Below are positions 26,440 through 36,276 of a stretch of 64,000 bases of DNA, piece after piece; within the stretch, counting starts at the first letter, position 1; each line of letters opens with the position of its first letter. The stretch comes from Azospirillum sp. TSH100 (lineage in GTDB: Bacteria; Pseudomonadota; Alphaproteobacteria; Azospirillales; Azospirillaceae). The DNA lies in assembly GCF_004923295.1 (NCBI RefSeq), contig NZ_CP039637.1:496001-560000 (forward strand), written 5' to 3'. Both the position numbers and the translations under genes were made by a program. The notes below the pieces were generated by a model. That model worked only from the letters and a program-made list of their open reading frames with translations, was not told the DNA's origin and did no database searches.

Positions 26440-27459
26440 TCAGCCGACGGCGGTGAGAACGATCTTGCCCTGAAGATGGCCCGTGGCGGCGCGCTCGTGC
26501 GCCTGCCGGGCATCGGCGAGCGGGAAGATGCTGTCGATGGCGACGTGGATGGAGCCGTCATCCAGGAGGCCTGCGATTTCCGTCAGCTGTGTACCATTGG
26601 AGCGGACCTGCGTCGCCGAAATCGTGACGCCGCGGTCTTCCGCCTCTGCGGCAGCGTCGAGGCCGAGCGGGAAAATGGGGAACAGGGCGCCGCCGCGCTT
26701 CAACGTCGCCAGGAAGCGGGCGGAGGACGGACCGCCAACCGCATCGACGACGAGATCGACCCCGCGCACGACATCTTCGGCTTTGGTCCTGGTGTAATCG
26801 ATGACCTCGTCCGCGCCGAAGCCGCGCAGAAGCGCCTCGTGCCGGCCGGATGCCACGGCGATGACGCGCGCCCCCCGCCATTTCGCAAGTTGCAGGGCGA
26901 GATGTCCGACCCCGCCGGCGGCGCCATTGACCAGCACCGTCTTACCGTCGAGCGGCACCGGCTGGTGCTGGTGCGGCTGAAGCGGGTTCGGCTCGTCATG
27001 GCCGAGATCGATCAGGAACTGCCAGGCGGTCAGCAGCGACATCGGGGCCGCGGCGGCATGCACATGGTCGATCCCGGCCGGCTTGCGCCCGACTTCCATC
27101 GCCGGTGCGGTGACATACTGCGCATAGGCGCGGCTGTCGCCTGCGAGGCCGGCGGGAAAGCGGATCATCGCATAGACCTCGTCGCCGGCCGCGAAGGTCC
27201 GCACATCGTCGGCGACGGTCTCGACCACGCCGGACACGTCGGTTCCGACGATCACGGGGAAGGAGACCTGCGGCTGCCATTCGGGTGGAAGCATGCGGTA
27301 ACCGTCGCGCAGGTACCAGTCGGGAGGATTGACGCCGACTGCATGGACGCGGATCAGAACCTCCCCCGGCTTCGGTTCGGGCTTGGGCGCATCTTCGTAA
27401 ACCAGAACCTCCGGGCCGCCGAAGGCATGCAACCGGACCGCTTTCATCGTCTTGCTCAT
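26440..27459 (-). CDS. Zinc-independent MDR oxidoreductase (NADPH:quinone reductase-like)
   Basis: A 339-residue medium-chain dehydrogenase/reductase. The N-terminal GroES-like domain begins MKAVRLHAFGGPEVLVYED; the Rossmann motif is NGAAGGVGHLALQLAKW (about residues 158-174). The cysteine and histidine ligands of zinc alcohol dehydrogenases are absent, so it is of quinone-reductase type and would reduce quinones or enones with NADPH. GGAGA precedes two adjacent ATGs (27462, 27459). Divergent from a LysR gene, the usual arrangement for induction by an electrophile. Confidence 0.85.
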   Translation of the reverse strand: MSKTMKAVRLHAFGGPEVLVYEDAPKPEPKPGEVLIRVHAVGVNPPDWYLRDGYRMLPPEWQPQVSFPVIVGTDVSGVVETVADDVRTFAAGDEVYAMIRFPAGLAGDSRAYAQYVTAPAMEVGRKPAGIDHVHAAAAPMSLLTAWQFLIDLGHDEPNPLQPHQHQPVPLDGKTVLVNGAAGGVGHLALQLAKWRGARVIAVASGRHEALLRGFGADEVIDYTRTKAEDVVRGVDLVVDAVGGPSSARFLATLKRGGALFPIFPLGLDAAAEAEDRGVTISATQVRSNGTQLTEIAGLLDDGSIHVAIDSIFPLADARQAHERAATGHLQGKIVLTAVG

Positions 27460-27551
27460 CATGGTCTCCGTCGAGGGGCGTTGGGATTGGATGAGCATAT
27501 GACGGGCGGTTCCATGTTGATAATCGGCCTCGATATCACTTTACTGATGTC

Positions 27552-28478
27552 ATGAAGGAACAAATTGCCCTGGAACGGCTGACCGGACTGCTCGCCTTCG
27601 CGCGGGCCGGATCGCTCGGCAGCTTCACCGCCGCGGCCCATTCGCTGTCGATTTCGCCCTCGGCCGTCAGCAGGAGCGTGCAGCGGCTGGAGCAGCGGCT
27701 GGGGGTGTCGCTGTTCACCCGCACGACGCGCTCGCTGACGCTGACGGCGGAGGGGCGTGAGTTGCATGAGCGCGCGCTGAGGCTGCTGCGCGATGCCGAG
27801 GAGATCGAGCAGGCGGCGATGGCGGCCCGCTCGGAGCCGTCCGGCACGCTGCGTGTCGCGGCATCGCTGCCGATCGGCGTCCATGTCATCGCCCCGGCAT
27901 TGCCGGCATTCCGGCGGCTCCATCCCAAGGTGACGGTCGACCTTCGCCTGAGCGATCGGATGGTCGACCTGATAGAGGAGGGGATCGACGTCGCGGTGCG
28001 GATCGGCGAGCTTGCCGATTCAAGGCTGCTGTCGCGCCGGCTGGCGCCGCATCGGTTCTGCTGCTTCGCGGCACCAGCCTATCTGGCGGCGCGCGGGACG
28101 CCAGCCCACCCGAACGACTTGGACGGGCACGACACCGTCAGCCTGCGCTATCAAAGCACGGGGCAGACGTTGCGCTGGCCGTTCCGGATCGGCGAGCGGC
28201 TGGTGGAGGTCGTGCCGCCTTCCGGCATCGTCGTCGACGTCAGCGACGCGCTGGTGGCGGCACTGGCGGCCGGCGGCGGCATCGGCATCGCCGCCACCTT
28301 CATCACCGCCCCCCTCGTGGCGCGCGGCGAGCTGGTTCCGGTGCTGTCCGACTTCGCCGTTGAGCGGCACAACATCACGGCGCTCTGGCCGGAAAGCCGC
28401 CGCACCAACCCGGCGGTGCGCGCCTTCCTGACCCTGTTGCAGGAGGTGTTTCGGGAGCGGATGGCGGCGACCGGGTGA
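27552..28478 (+). CDS. LysR-family transcriptional regulator
   Basis: A 308-residue regulator with the N-terminal winged helix (residues 5-65; [27 protein letters not shown]) and a two-lobe effector domain (about 95-300). It is divergent from the quinone reductase gene (92-bp gap), which it most likely controls together with its own expression. The gap contains the dyad TCA-N6-TGA near 27537, compatible with a LysR site but short. Effector unknown. Confidence 0.9.
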   Translation: MKEQIALERLTGLLAFARAGSLGSFTAAAHSLSISPSAVSRSVQRLEQRLGVSLFTRTTRSLTLTAEGRELHERALRLLRDAEEIEQAAMAARSEPSGTLRVAASLPIGVHVIAPALPAFRRLHPKVTVDLRLSDRMVDLIEEGIDVAVRIGELADSRLLSRRLAPHRFCCFAAPAYLAARGTPAHPNDLDGHDTVSLRYQSTGQTLRWPFRIGERLVEVVPPSGIVVDVSDALVAALAAGGGIGIAATFITAPLVARGELVPVLSDFAVERHNITALWPESRRTNPAVRAFLTLLQEVFRERMAATG

Positions 28479-28519
28479 CACGGCAGGGCGAGCCCGGCAG
28501 GATGACCCTAGCCCCCACT

Positions 28520-29890
28520 TCACTCCAGCGGCTTCAGTTCGCCCAGCAGGGTGGGCAGCAGTTCGGCGACGGTCGGGTGGATGTGGACGGCGCGTTGCAG
28601 GGCGGGGTAGGGCGCCTTGGCGTACATCATGTCGAGCACGCCGTGGATCGCCTCGTCACCGCCGGGGCCGAGGATGGCGGCTCCCAGGATCTCCCGGCTG
28701 TCGGCATCGACGACGATCCGCATGAAGCCCTGCGCCTCCCCCTTTTCCACCGCACGGCCGACACGGGTCATCGGGCGCTGGCCGACCAGCGCCCGCCGGC
28801 CGGAGCGGCGGATGGCATCGTCGGTCATGCCGACGCGCGCCAGCGGCGGATCGGTGTAGAGCGCATAGGCCTGGATACGGTCATCGACGCTGCGCGGATC
28901 GCCGTCCAGCAGGTTGGCGGCGACGATCTCGAAATCATTGTAGGCGGTGTGGGTGAAGGCACCGCGCCCGTTGCAATCGCCCATCGCCCAGATGCCCGGC
29001 ACATTGGTGCGCAGCGTGTCGTCCACCGTGATGAAGCCGCGGGAATCCGTCACCACGCCGGCGCGGTCGAGGCTGAGGTCGTCGGTGTTCGGCGTACGGC
29101 CGACCGCCAGCAGCACGTGGCTTCCCACCACCGATGGGCTGCCGGACTCGCAATTCACCCCGACCTCGATGCCGTCGGCATGCGGAGCGAAGCGGATGCA
29201 GTCGGCCGACAGGCGGACGGTCACCCCCTCCTCCACCAGCAACTCCCGGATCGCGTCGGACACCTCGGGGTCCTCGCGGCCGATCAGCCGCTTTCCCTTT
29301 TCCACCACCGTCACCTCGGCACCGAAGCGGCGGTACATCTGGGCGAATTCCAGCCCGATATAGCTGCCGCCGACCACCACCAGATGCCGCGGCACATGGT
29401 CGAGGTCGAGGATGGTGCCGCTGGTCAGGACATCGACGTCGCGCACCCCGGGCATGTCCGGAACCGTGGCGCGGGCGCCGACATTGAGGAAGATGCGCTC
29501 TGCCGTCAGGAGCTCGTCGCCGATGCGCACGCTGGTGGGCGATTCGAAGCGGGCATGGCCCTGCAACACCCGGCAGTTGGGCATGCCGCGCAGCCAGCGT
29601 TCGACATTCTGGCGCGAGCGGCCGGACACGGCGTCCTTTCGTGCCTTGACCCGGGCCATGTCGATGCGCACTGGCCCGTCCAGCATGATGCCATATTCGG
29701 TGGCGCGCCGCGCCATCCGGGCGACACGGGCGCTGGCGATCAACGTCTTGGTCGGGGTGCAGCCGGTATTGACGCAGGTGCCGCCGAACAGCTTGCGCTC
29801 CACAACCGCCACGCTCATTCCGGCGGCTGTGAGGCGCTCTGCGAGCGGCGGCCCGGCCTGGCCGGCTCCGATGATGATGGCGTCGACCAT
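28520..29890 (-). CDS. Pyridine nucleotide-disulfide oxidoreductase (mercuric reductase/LPD-like)
   Basis: A 456-residue flavoprotein. FAD motif IIIGAGQAGPPLAERL (residues 5-20), redox-active disulfide GGTCVNTGC (about 36-44), NAD(P) motif VVVGGSYIGLEFAQMY (about 168), second FAD motif GIWAMGDCNG (about 297), and the dimerisation domain ending with HIHPTVAELLPTLL whose His-Pro supplies the base. It is close to soluble mercuric-reductase-like proteins lacking the HMA domain and the C-terminal vicinal cysteines, so mercury reduction is unlikely. It probably reduces a thiol, quinone or metal compound. Convergent with the LysR gene. Confidence 0.85.
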   Translation of the reverse strand: MVDAIIIGAGQAGPPLAERLTAAGMSVAVVERKLFGGTCVNTGCTPTKTLIASARVARMARRATEYGIMLDGPVRIDMARVKARKDAVSGRSRQNVERWLRGMPNCRVLQGHARFESPTSVRIGDELLTAERIFLNVGARATVPDMPGVRDVDVLTSGTILDLDHVPRHLVVVGGSYIGLEFAQMYRRFGAEVTVVEKGKRLIGREDPEVSDAIRELLVEEGVTVRLSADCIRFAPHADGIEVGVNCESGSPSVVGSHVLLAVGRTPNTDDLSLDRAGVVTDSRGFITVDDTLRTNVPGIWAMGDCNGRGAFTHTAYNDFEIVAANLLDGDPRSVDDRIQAYALYTDPPLARVGMTDDAIRRSGRRALVGQRPMTRVGRAVEKGEAQGFMRIVVDADSREILGAAILGPGGDEAIHGVLDMMYAKAPYPALQRAVHIHPTVAELLPTLLGELKPLE

Positions 29891-30151
29891 GGCGGGCTCC
29901 TGCAGCCGAAAGGGTTCGTCAGGGGAATGCGCAGGCGGGAATGGTAGCGCCGCCGCCGGGCATCCTCCAAGCGAACCAAGGTATGACTGGCGTCGGCCTG
30001 TCCGGATCGTTCAAACCATCGTCAGATCCTTGCAACAGCCGTAGGGCGTCCGCAGTCAGTCTGCCTCAACCGGAACCAGAGCCGGCCCGTACCGGAACCG
30101 GCAGGGCACGGCGCGGGATGGGGTGGATCGCAGGGGGGCGGACGGCCGGTC

Positions 30152-30298
30152 GAGCGCCGTTTTGGCCTGCTGTCGCTCGCCTGCGCGGTGTTCGTCGTCG
30201 ACACCTTCACCGACATCGAAAGCGCCATTGCCGTTCTCTATGTCCTGGTCCTCCTGCTGGCTGCCACCGCGCTGTCGCGGCGGGGTAACTTCGTAGAG
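30152..30298 (+). pseudogene. Relic of a sensor histidine kinase N-terminus
   Basis: An open stretch in one frame reads like the first membrane region of a PAS-type histidine kinase: RRFGLLSLACAVFVVDT, then TDIESAIAVLYVLVLLL and AATALSRRG. After the RRG, homology-like sequence stops and no kinase follows in any frame. There is no good start codon or ribosome site ahead of it. I read it as the remnant of a kinase gene truncated when this region was rearranged. The call rests on recognising the segment, not on an alignment. Confidence 0.5.
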
Positions 30299-30358
30299 CG
30301 GCAGCAATCAGCCTTTCAAACGGTTATGTATAGGACAGGACCGAATGGGAGACGAGGC

Positions 30359-30412
30359 ATGACGGTCGCATCCGACGCAGGAGTTGTCCGGATCGGAATG
30401 GAGGCGCCATGA
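30359..30412 (+). CDS. Possible 17-residue leader peptide before the hybrid kinase
   Basis: A small frame MTVASDAGVVRIGMEAP with GGGAGA six bases before its ATG. Its TGA overlaps the ATG of the hybrid kinase (ATGA), so it would couple translation of the kinase to its own. Too short to judge by composition; real translation is uncertain. Confidence 0.3.
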   Translation: MTVASDAGVVRIGMEAP

Positions 30413-33033
30413 GCTTCCTGATCCGCCTGCTGCTGTTCGTCTTGCTGGCTCTGCTGCCGGTCTGTGCGCTGGAGGTCTGGAACCAGATCGATCTGCGCCG
30501 CGAGCGATCGGAGGAAATCCACGACCATGCGCGGCAACTGCTCAGCCTGCTGGGCGGCGAGCAGCAGCGGCTGGTCGAAGGCGTACGCCAGATGCTGGAA
30601 CTGCTGTCGGAAACGACCTCGGCACAGACCCTGGACGCGACGGGATGTCAGGCGCTGCTGACGCGCACCGCCGCGCGGATCCCTGAATATCTGACCGTCA
30701 ACCTCACAGGGGCGGACGGGATCATTCTTTGCTCAACCAATCCGGGCCTGCGCGGTCGGACCATCGCCGATCGGATGCATGTGCGCGCCGCCCTGGAAAG
30801 CGGTGGCTTCACCGTCGGTGAATTCATCCGGCAGCGGCACGATGGCAAACCGGCAATGCCGTTCGGCCTGCCGATCCGGCGTAATAACGCCGATGGCCGG
30901 ACGATCGGCGTGGTCACGGCGCTGATCGATCTCGGTTGGCTCGAACGCTACCTGTCGGAACATCCGCTGCCCGACAACGCCGCGCTGATGGTCGCCGACG
31001 GCAATGGTGTCGTGCTGGCCCATGCGCCCGCAATGCCGGGGGCGGTCGGCATGCCTCTGCCGCCCCGCTTCCGCCCTCTGCTCGACGCCGATTCGGTGGG
31101 CACGGCCCAATTGATGGGGATCGACGGGGTGGAGCGGGTGTTTGCCTATGTTCCTCTGTCGGCCGGGGTCCGGCACATCTTCGTGGCCATCGGCATCGAC
31201 CATGACGCGGCGATGAGCGGCATCGACGACGCGTTGGAGCGGTCGCTGGTGTGGATCGCCGCCACGCTGCTGCTCGGCCTGCTGGCGGCGTTCCTGATTG
31301 CCAGGCGGCACCTCTATCAGCCGGTCGCCGCCCTGATCGCGGCGACGGAGCGTTGGCGGGCCGGCGACCATTCCGTCCGTGTCGGCGCGGTGGACGGTCC
31401 GGAGATGAGCCGTCTCGGGTTGGCGTTCGACGCGCTGGTCGCCGATCTCGACCGGCAGATGCAGGCCAATGACGAGGCATCCGCCGCCTTCCGGGCCAGC
31501 GAGGAACGGACGCGTGCGCTGGTGGAGAACGCCCCTCACATGATGTGGGTGAACCGGCCCGACGGCACGTTGGAGTATGTCAATGCCGCCTTCCGCGCCT
31601 ATACCGGCCGCATGACGACCGAGGCCAACCGGATGGACGATCTGCATCCGGAGGATGTCGAGCGAATTCAGGCGGTCCGGCGGTCGGCGATTCCCTCCGG
31701 CCTGCCGCACACGTATGAACTGCGCCTGCGCCGTGCCGACGGCGCCTACCGATGGCATCTCAGCCGTACTCATCCGATCCACCAGGGCGGCCGTATCATC
31801 GCGTGGTTCGGCGGCGCCGTAGACATCCACGACATTCACCGCGCCCGCGACGCGGCGGAGGAGGCCGGCCGGTCAAAGAGCCGCTTTCTGGCCGCCGCCA
31901 GCCACGATCTGCGTCAGCCGATGCAGTCGATCCTGCTGTTCGCCGAGGTGCTGCGCCCGCATCTGAGCGAGGGGCCCGGTCTGGACGCGCTCGGCCGGCT
32001 CCAGCATGGGCTTGAAATCCTCAAAGGGCTGCTGGACGGCCTGCTCGACATCTCCCGCCTCGACGCCGGCATCGTTGCGCCGCAGCTGGAGGAGTTCCAC
32101 ACCTCCGACCTGTTGAGAAATCTGAATGACGCTTACGCCCCGCTGGCTCATGAAAAGGGCCTGGGATGGCGGGTGATGCCCTGTCACACCGTGATCCGCA
32201 GCGACCGGGTGCTGCTCGGCCGCATGCTGCGCAATCTGGTCGAGAACGCCATCCGCTACACCGACCAGGGCGAGGTATCGGTCGAGTGCCGCGTCGAGGC
32301 CGATCATCTGGTGATCGGGGTGCACGATACCGGATGCGGCATCCCGACCGACCAGATCGACCGGGTGTTCGAGGAGCTTTATCAGGTCGACAATCCCGAG
32401 CGTGACCGCAACCAGGGGCTTGGTCTTGGGCTGGCGATCGTCCGCCGTCTGTCCGACCTGCTGGACCATCCCGTCACGGTCCGCTCGCAACCCGGCGAGG
32501 GCTCGCTGTTCAGCATCGCGGTGCCGTTGGCGGAACAGGGCTTCGCCCAGGCGTCACAAGCGGGGGAAACGGCGCCCGCCGACATGGCACCGGCAGCGCC
32601 CGAGCGGGAGGAGCGGGAAGAACGGCGGCTGGCGGTGGTGGTGGACGACGACCCCATCGTGCTGGCGGGAATGGAGAGTCTGCTGCGCGCCTGGAGGTTC
32701 GACGTGATCGCCGCCGAGTCCGCCGATCTTGCGATCGAGGAACTGGAAGGGGATGGACGGCGACCGGACATCCTCGTCGTCGACTACCGCTTGCGGGACA
32801 AGCGCATCGGCACGGAGGCGATCCTCCGCATCCGGGCGATGCATGGCATGGAGATTCCCGGCCTGATCGTCACCGGGGAGATCGGCACGGAGCCGCAGAA
32901 CGATGCCCTCACCCATGGCTTCGACCTGCTGCACAAGCCGGTCACCCCCCGCAACCTGGCTGCCGCGCTCAGCCGTCACCTGGCGGCGGCGGACGGGGAC
33001 GCACGCTTCCCGGCCGCCAATGCGGCTTTGTGA
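30409..33033 (+). CDS. Hybrid sensor histidine kinase (dCACHE-HAMP-PAS-HisKA-HATPase-REC)
   Basis: An 874-residue membrane kinase. Helix 1 at residues 3-22, a dCACHE periplasmic sensor (about 30-275), helix 2 (about 282-302), HAMP, a PAS domain (about 370-480, WVNRPDGTLEYVNAAF), HisKA with His499 in AASHDLRQP, HATPase (NLVENAIRY, DTGCGIP, GLGLGLAI), and a C-terminal receiver with Asp792 in LVVDYRL. The unusual DLRQPMQSI H-box is typical of hybrid kinases whose receiver regulates phosphate flow to a separate regulator. GGAGG sits four bases before the ATG. It leads a co-directional trio with a KaiC-like ATPase and a second hybrid kinase. Confidence 0.9.
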   Translation: MSFLIRLLLFVLLALLPVCALEVWNQIDLRRERSEEIHDHARQLLSLLGGEQQRLVEGVRQMLELLSETTSAQTLDATGCQALLTRTAARIPEYLTVNLTGADGIILCSTNPGLRGRTIADRMHVRAALESGGFTVGEFIRQRHDGKPAMPFGLPIRRNNADGRTIGVVTALIDLGWLERYLSEHPLPDNAALMVADGNGVVLAHAPAMPGAVGMPLPPRFRPLLDADSVGTAQLMGIDGVERVFAYVPLSAGVRHIFVAIGIDHDAAMSGIDDALERSLVWIAATLLLGLLAAFLIARRHLYQPVAALIAATERWRAGDHSVRVGAVDGPEMSRLGLAFDALVADLDRQMQANDEASAAFRASEERTRALVENAPHMMWVNRPDGTLEYVNAAFRAYTGRMTTEANRMDDLHPEDVERIQAVRRSAIPSGLPHTYELRLRRADGAYRWHLSRTHPIHQGGRIIAWFGGAVDIHDIHRARDAAEEAGRSKSRFLAAASHDLRQPMQSILLFAEVLRPHLSEGPGLDALGRLQHGLEILKGLLDGLLDISRLDAGIVAPQLEEFHTSDLLRNLNDAYAPLAHEKGLGWRVMPCHTVIRSDRVLLGRMLRNLVENAIRYTDQGEVSVECRVEADHLVIGVHDTGCGIPTDQIDRVFEELYQVDNPERDRNQGLGLGLAIVRRLSDLLDHPVTVRSQPGEGSLFSIAVPLAEQGFAQASQAGETAPADMAPAAPEREEREERRLAVVVDDDPIVLAGMESLLRAWRFDVIAAESADLAIEELEGDGRRPDILVVDYRLRDKRIGTEAILRIRAMHGMEIPGLIVTGEIGTEPQNDALTHGFDLLHKPVTPRNLAAALSRHLAAADGDARFPAANAAL

Positions 33034-33125
33034 TCCGCGGCATTTTTCAGGCCGCCGCCTCGCTCCGACGGAACATTTTTGTTGTGCCGTGTTTGTCTGG
33101 GGAGATGGAACCCAAGGAGCCGTTG

Positions 33126-34619
33126 GTGCCCAAGCCGATCCCGATCGAGAAAGTGCAGACCGGAATTCCCGAATTCGATCTGATTTTGCGCGGCGGGTTG
33201 CCGCGAGGACGAATACATCTTCTGGAGGGCGCACCCGGCACGGGCAAGACGACCATTGCCTTGCAGCTTCTGATCCAGGCGCGCAGCGACGGCAGGAAAG
33301 GGCTGTACATCACCCTGTCGGAAAACGCGGCGGAGCTGGAGACGACCGCCGCCAGCCACGGCTGGTCGCTTGACGGCTTTCCGGTGTTCGACATCGTGCC
33401 CATCGAAGCGCAGCTGGATCGCCAGCAGAGCGTGCTCTACCCGTCCGAGGTCGAGCTTGGCGAGACCATTCGTCTGATCATCGACCGCATCGAGCGGGAA
33501 AATCCGGAAATTCTCGTGATCGACACGGTGTCGGAACTGCGGCTGCTCGCCCAGGACCAGCTCAGCTACCGCCGGCAGATCCTGGCCCTGAAGCAGTTCC
33601 TCCAGGGCCGCCGCTGCACCACTCTGATCCTCGATGACCTGACCCATCAGGACGGCACGACCGATCTGCACAGTCTGGCGCACAGCGTGATCGTGCTGGA
33701 ACAGATCGAACGCACCTATGGCGCGGCGCGGCGGCGGCTGCGCATCGCCAAGATGCGGGGGGCGGATTACCAGAGCGGCTGGCATGATTTCGCCATCACC
33801 AGATCCAATGTCCTGGTCTTCCCCAGCCTGATCGCCGAGGAGCACAGGAGCGACTTCGAGCCGGCCACCATGGAAAGCGGCCTGCCAGCCCTGGACGAGC
33901 TGATGGGCGGTGGCCTGACGCACGGCACCACCACGATGCTGGTGGGGCCGTCGGGCGTCGGCAAATCGTCGATCGCGCTGCAATATGTCACCGCGGCATT
34001 CAAGCGCGGCGAGCACGCCGCCTACTTCTCCTTCGACGAGAATTTCAAGACTCTGGAGTTGCGCAGCATTGCGCTCGGCATCGACATCAAGGATGCGGTC
34101 GAGCAGAACCGGGTCGGCTGGCAGCGCGCCAACCCGTCCCGCCTGTCGCCCGGGCAATTCGTCTGGCAGGTCCGCCGCGAGGTCGAGGACCGCGGCGCCC
34201 GCATCGTCGTGATCGACAGCCTGAACTCCTATCTCAGCACCATGCCGGAGGAGAAGGCGCTGACGCTCCAGATGCACGAGCTGCTGACCTATCTGAACAA
34301 CAAGGGCGTGGTGACCATCCTGGTCCTGGCCCAGCAGGGAATCATCGGCGACGTGCAGAATCCGGTGGATCTGTCCTTCATGAGCGACACGGTGGTCCTG
34401 CTGCGCTTCTTCGAGGCCGGGGGCGAAGTGCGCAAGGCGATCTCCGTGGTCAAGAAGCGCACCGGCATCCACGAACTGTCGATCCGCGAGTTCCGCCTGT
34501 TCCCGGACGGAATGCAGGTGGGGCCGCGCCTGATGGACTTCCGCGGCGTGCTGACGGGGGTGCCGGACTATCGGGGCCCGGCGGAACCGCTGCTCAATGG
34601 TCGGGGCGAAGCCGGGTGA
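33126..34619 (+). CDS. KaiC-like double RecA-type ATPase
   Basis: A 497-residue protein of two tandem KaiC domains. P-loops are GAPGTGKTT (residues 35-43) and GPSGVGKSS (274-282); Walker B strands are ILVIDTVSEL and IVVIDSLNSYL. The GTG at 33126 is chosen because AAGGAG lies six bases upstream; a GTG at 33030 overlapping the kinase stop and an ATG at 33105 are weaker. At the place of the KaiC phosphosites (Ser431, Thr432) the sequence reads LSFMSD, keeping a Ser but with Phe for Thr. No kaiA or kaiB is adjacent, so this is not a classical clock; it is better seen as a signalling ATPase linked to the flanking kinases. Confidence 0.88.
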   Translation: MPKPIPIEKVQTGIPEFDLILRGGLPRGRIHLLEGAPGTGKTTIALQLLIQARSDGRKGLYITLSENAAELETTAASHGWSLDGFPVFDIVPIEAQLDRQQSVLYPSEVELGETIRLIIDRIERENPEILVIDTVSELRLLAQDQLSYRRQILALKQFLQGRRCTTLILDDLTHQDGTTDLHSLAHSVIVLEQIERTYGAARRRLRIAKMRGADYQSGWHDFAITRSNVLVFPSLIAEEHRSDFEPATMESGLPALDELMGGGLTHGTTTMLVGPSGVGKSSIALQYVTAAFKRGEHAAYFSFDENFKTLELRSIALGIDIKDAVEQNRVGWQRANPSRLSPGQFVWQVRREVEDRGARIVVIDSLNSYLSTMPEEKALTLQMHELLTYLNNKGVVTILVLAQQGIIGDVQNPVDLSFMSDTVVLLRFFEAGGEVRKAISVVKKRTGIHELSIREFRLFPDGMQVGPRLMDFRGVLTGVPDYRGPAEPLLNGRGEAG

Positions 34620-34622
34620 GCG

Positions 34623-36272
34623 ATGCCGATGCGCGGGTCCATCCTTGTTCTGGCGCCCGAGGGCCGGGATGCCGAGGTGATCGGTTCGGTGCTGGCCGAG
34701 ATCGGTCTGGCGGCGCGGCCCTGCGCCGATCTGCCGGAGCTTTGCCGCGGCCTTGGCGACGGGACCACGGCGCTGGTGCTTTCCGAAGGGGCGCTGACCG
34801 ACATCGGGCCGCTGGGCGCATGGCTGGAGGCGCAGCCGCGCTGGTCCGACCTGCCCATCGTGATCCTGACCGCGCGGCGCAGCCGTCAGGCCGGGCGGGG
34901 CCGGCAGGCCTTCTTCCAGTCGCTCGGCAACGTCACGCTGCTGGACCGTCCGCTGCATCGCGAGGCATTGCAGAGTGCGGCGCAGGCCGCCTTGCGCAGC
35001 AGGGAGCGCCAGTACCGTACCCGCAGCCACTTGGAGGAGATCACCCAGGCCACCAGCCGGCTGGAGGAACGGGTGGCGGAGCGGACGCGGGACTTGCAGG
35101 CCGAGATGGCCGATCGACGGCGGGCGGAGGACCAGCTGCATCAGGCGCAGAAGATGGAGGCGCTGGGGCAGCTGACCGGCGGTGTGGCGCATGACTTCAA
35201 CAACCTGCTCCAGGGCATCGTCAGCTGCCTTGCCGTGCTGGCCCCCACGGTTCCCGACGGCATCCCGCGCGAGCTGTTCGAGGCGGCCAACCGCTCGATC
35301 GAGCGCGGTTCTCGGCTGACCCAGTCGCTGCTGTCCTTCGCCCGTCGCCAGACGCTGATGCCCGAGCCCACCGATTTGGGAGAGCTGCTGACCGGCATGA
35401 GTTCCCTTCTGGAACGCTCCCTGGGCGGCCAGATCAGCGTCATGATCGAGGTGCCGCCTGGACTTCCGGCGGCGCTGATCGACCGGGCGCAGCTTGAATC
35501 CGCCATCCTGAACCTTGCCATCAATGCCCGCGACGCCATGCCGGCCGGTGGGCGGCTGTCCCTGACGGCCTTTGTCGCCGAGATTGCTGGTGGAGACGCG
35601 GGCAGGCCGCCGGACGGGTTGGCGGAGTTGCAGCCGGGGACCTATGTGGCGGTCCGGGTGGCGGACACCGGCACCGGCATCGATCCGTCGGTGCTGCCGC
35701 ATGTCTTCGAGCCCTTCTTCACCACCAAGCCGCTCGACAAGGGATCGGGACTTGGGCTGTCGATGGTCCAGGGCATGGCGACCCAGTCCGGCGGCGGTGT
35801 CCGCATCGACAGCACCCCCGGTGGCGGAACGGTCATAACCCTCTATCTGCCCAGCGTCGCGGCCGTGGCCGGCCGGCCGGAGCTGACGGTCACCGTGGTC
35901 GAACACGGTCATGGCCGAACCATCCTGCTGGTGGAGGACGACGCCATCGTGCGGATGGGGACGATGGCGCTGCTGGAAAGCCTGGGTCACCGGATCATCG
36001 AGGCGGAGAGCGGCGAGAGCGCCCTGGCCCTGCTGCGCGACGGCGCGGAGGTGGACGCCCTGGTCACGGACTTCGCCATGCCCGGCATGAACGGGGCCGA
36101 GGTGGTGCGCAATGTCCGGCAGCTGCGTCCGGGGATGCCGGCGCTGATCGTCACCGGCTATGCCGACACGCCGGATTTGGGGGAGGCCGTGCGCCTGCTG
36201 CGCAAGCCCTTCTCGCCGCACCAGATCGCCGACCAACTGGCGGCCATGCTCCCGGCCGAGGAACCAGGGTGA
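34623..36272 (+). CDS. Soluble hybrid histidine kinase (REC-like, HisKA, HATPase, REC)
   Basis: A 549-residue cytoplasmic protein. Residues 5-110 look like a degenerate receiver (ILVLAPEGRDAEVI start; no clear phosphoacceptor Asp cluster). A coiled coil (about 125-180) leads to HisKA with His190 in GGVAHDFNNLL, HATPase (NLAINARDAM, DTGTGID, GSGLGLSMVQG), and a true receiver with Asp483 in ALVTDFAMPG. It starts four bases after the KaiC-like stop. Kinases with this N-terminus often follow kaiC-like genes, so the ATPase may act on or read this kinase. Output unknown. Confidence 0.88.
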   Translation: MPMRGSILVLAPEGRDAEVIGSVLAEIGLAARPCADLPELCRGLGDGTTALVLSEGALTDIGPLGAWLEAQPRWSDLPIVILTARRSRQAGRGRQAFFQSLGNVTLLDRPLHREALQSAAQAALRSRERQYRTRSHLEEITQATSRLEERVAERTRDLQAEMADRRRAEDQLHQAQKMEALGQLTGGVAHDFNNLLQGIVSCLAVLAPTVPDGIPRELFEAANRSIERGSRLTQSLLSFARRQTLMPEPTDLGELLTGMSSLLERSLGGQISVMIEVPPGLPAALIDRAQLESAILNLAINARDAMPAGGRLSLTAFVAEIAGGDAGRPPDGLAELQPGTYVAVRVADTGTGIDPSVLPHVFEPFFTTKPLDKGSGLGLSMVQGMATQSGGGVRIDSTPGGGTVITLYLPSVAAVAGRPELTVTVVEHGHGRTILLVEDDAIVRMGTMALLESLGHRIIEAESGESALALLRDGAEVDALVTDFAMPGMNGAEVVRNVRQLRPGMPALIVTGYADTPDLGEAVRLLRKPFSPHQIADQLAAMLPAEEPG

Positions 36273-36276
36273 CGGC

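Noticed and set aside
30409-36272. A circadian kaiABC locus
   Set aside because: No kaiA or kaiB frame is present and the Thr phosphosite of KaiC is not kept.
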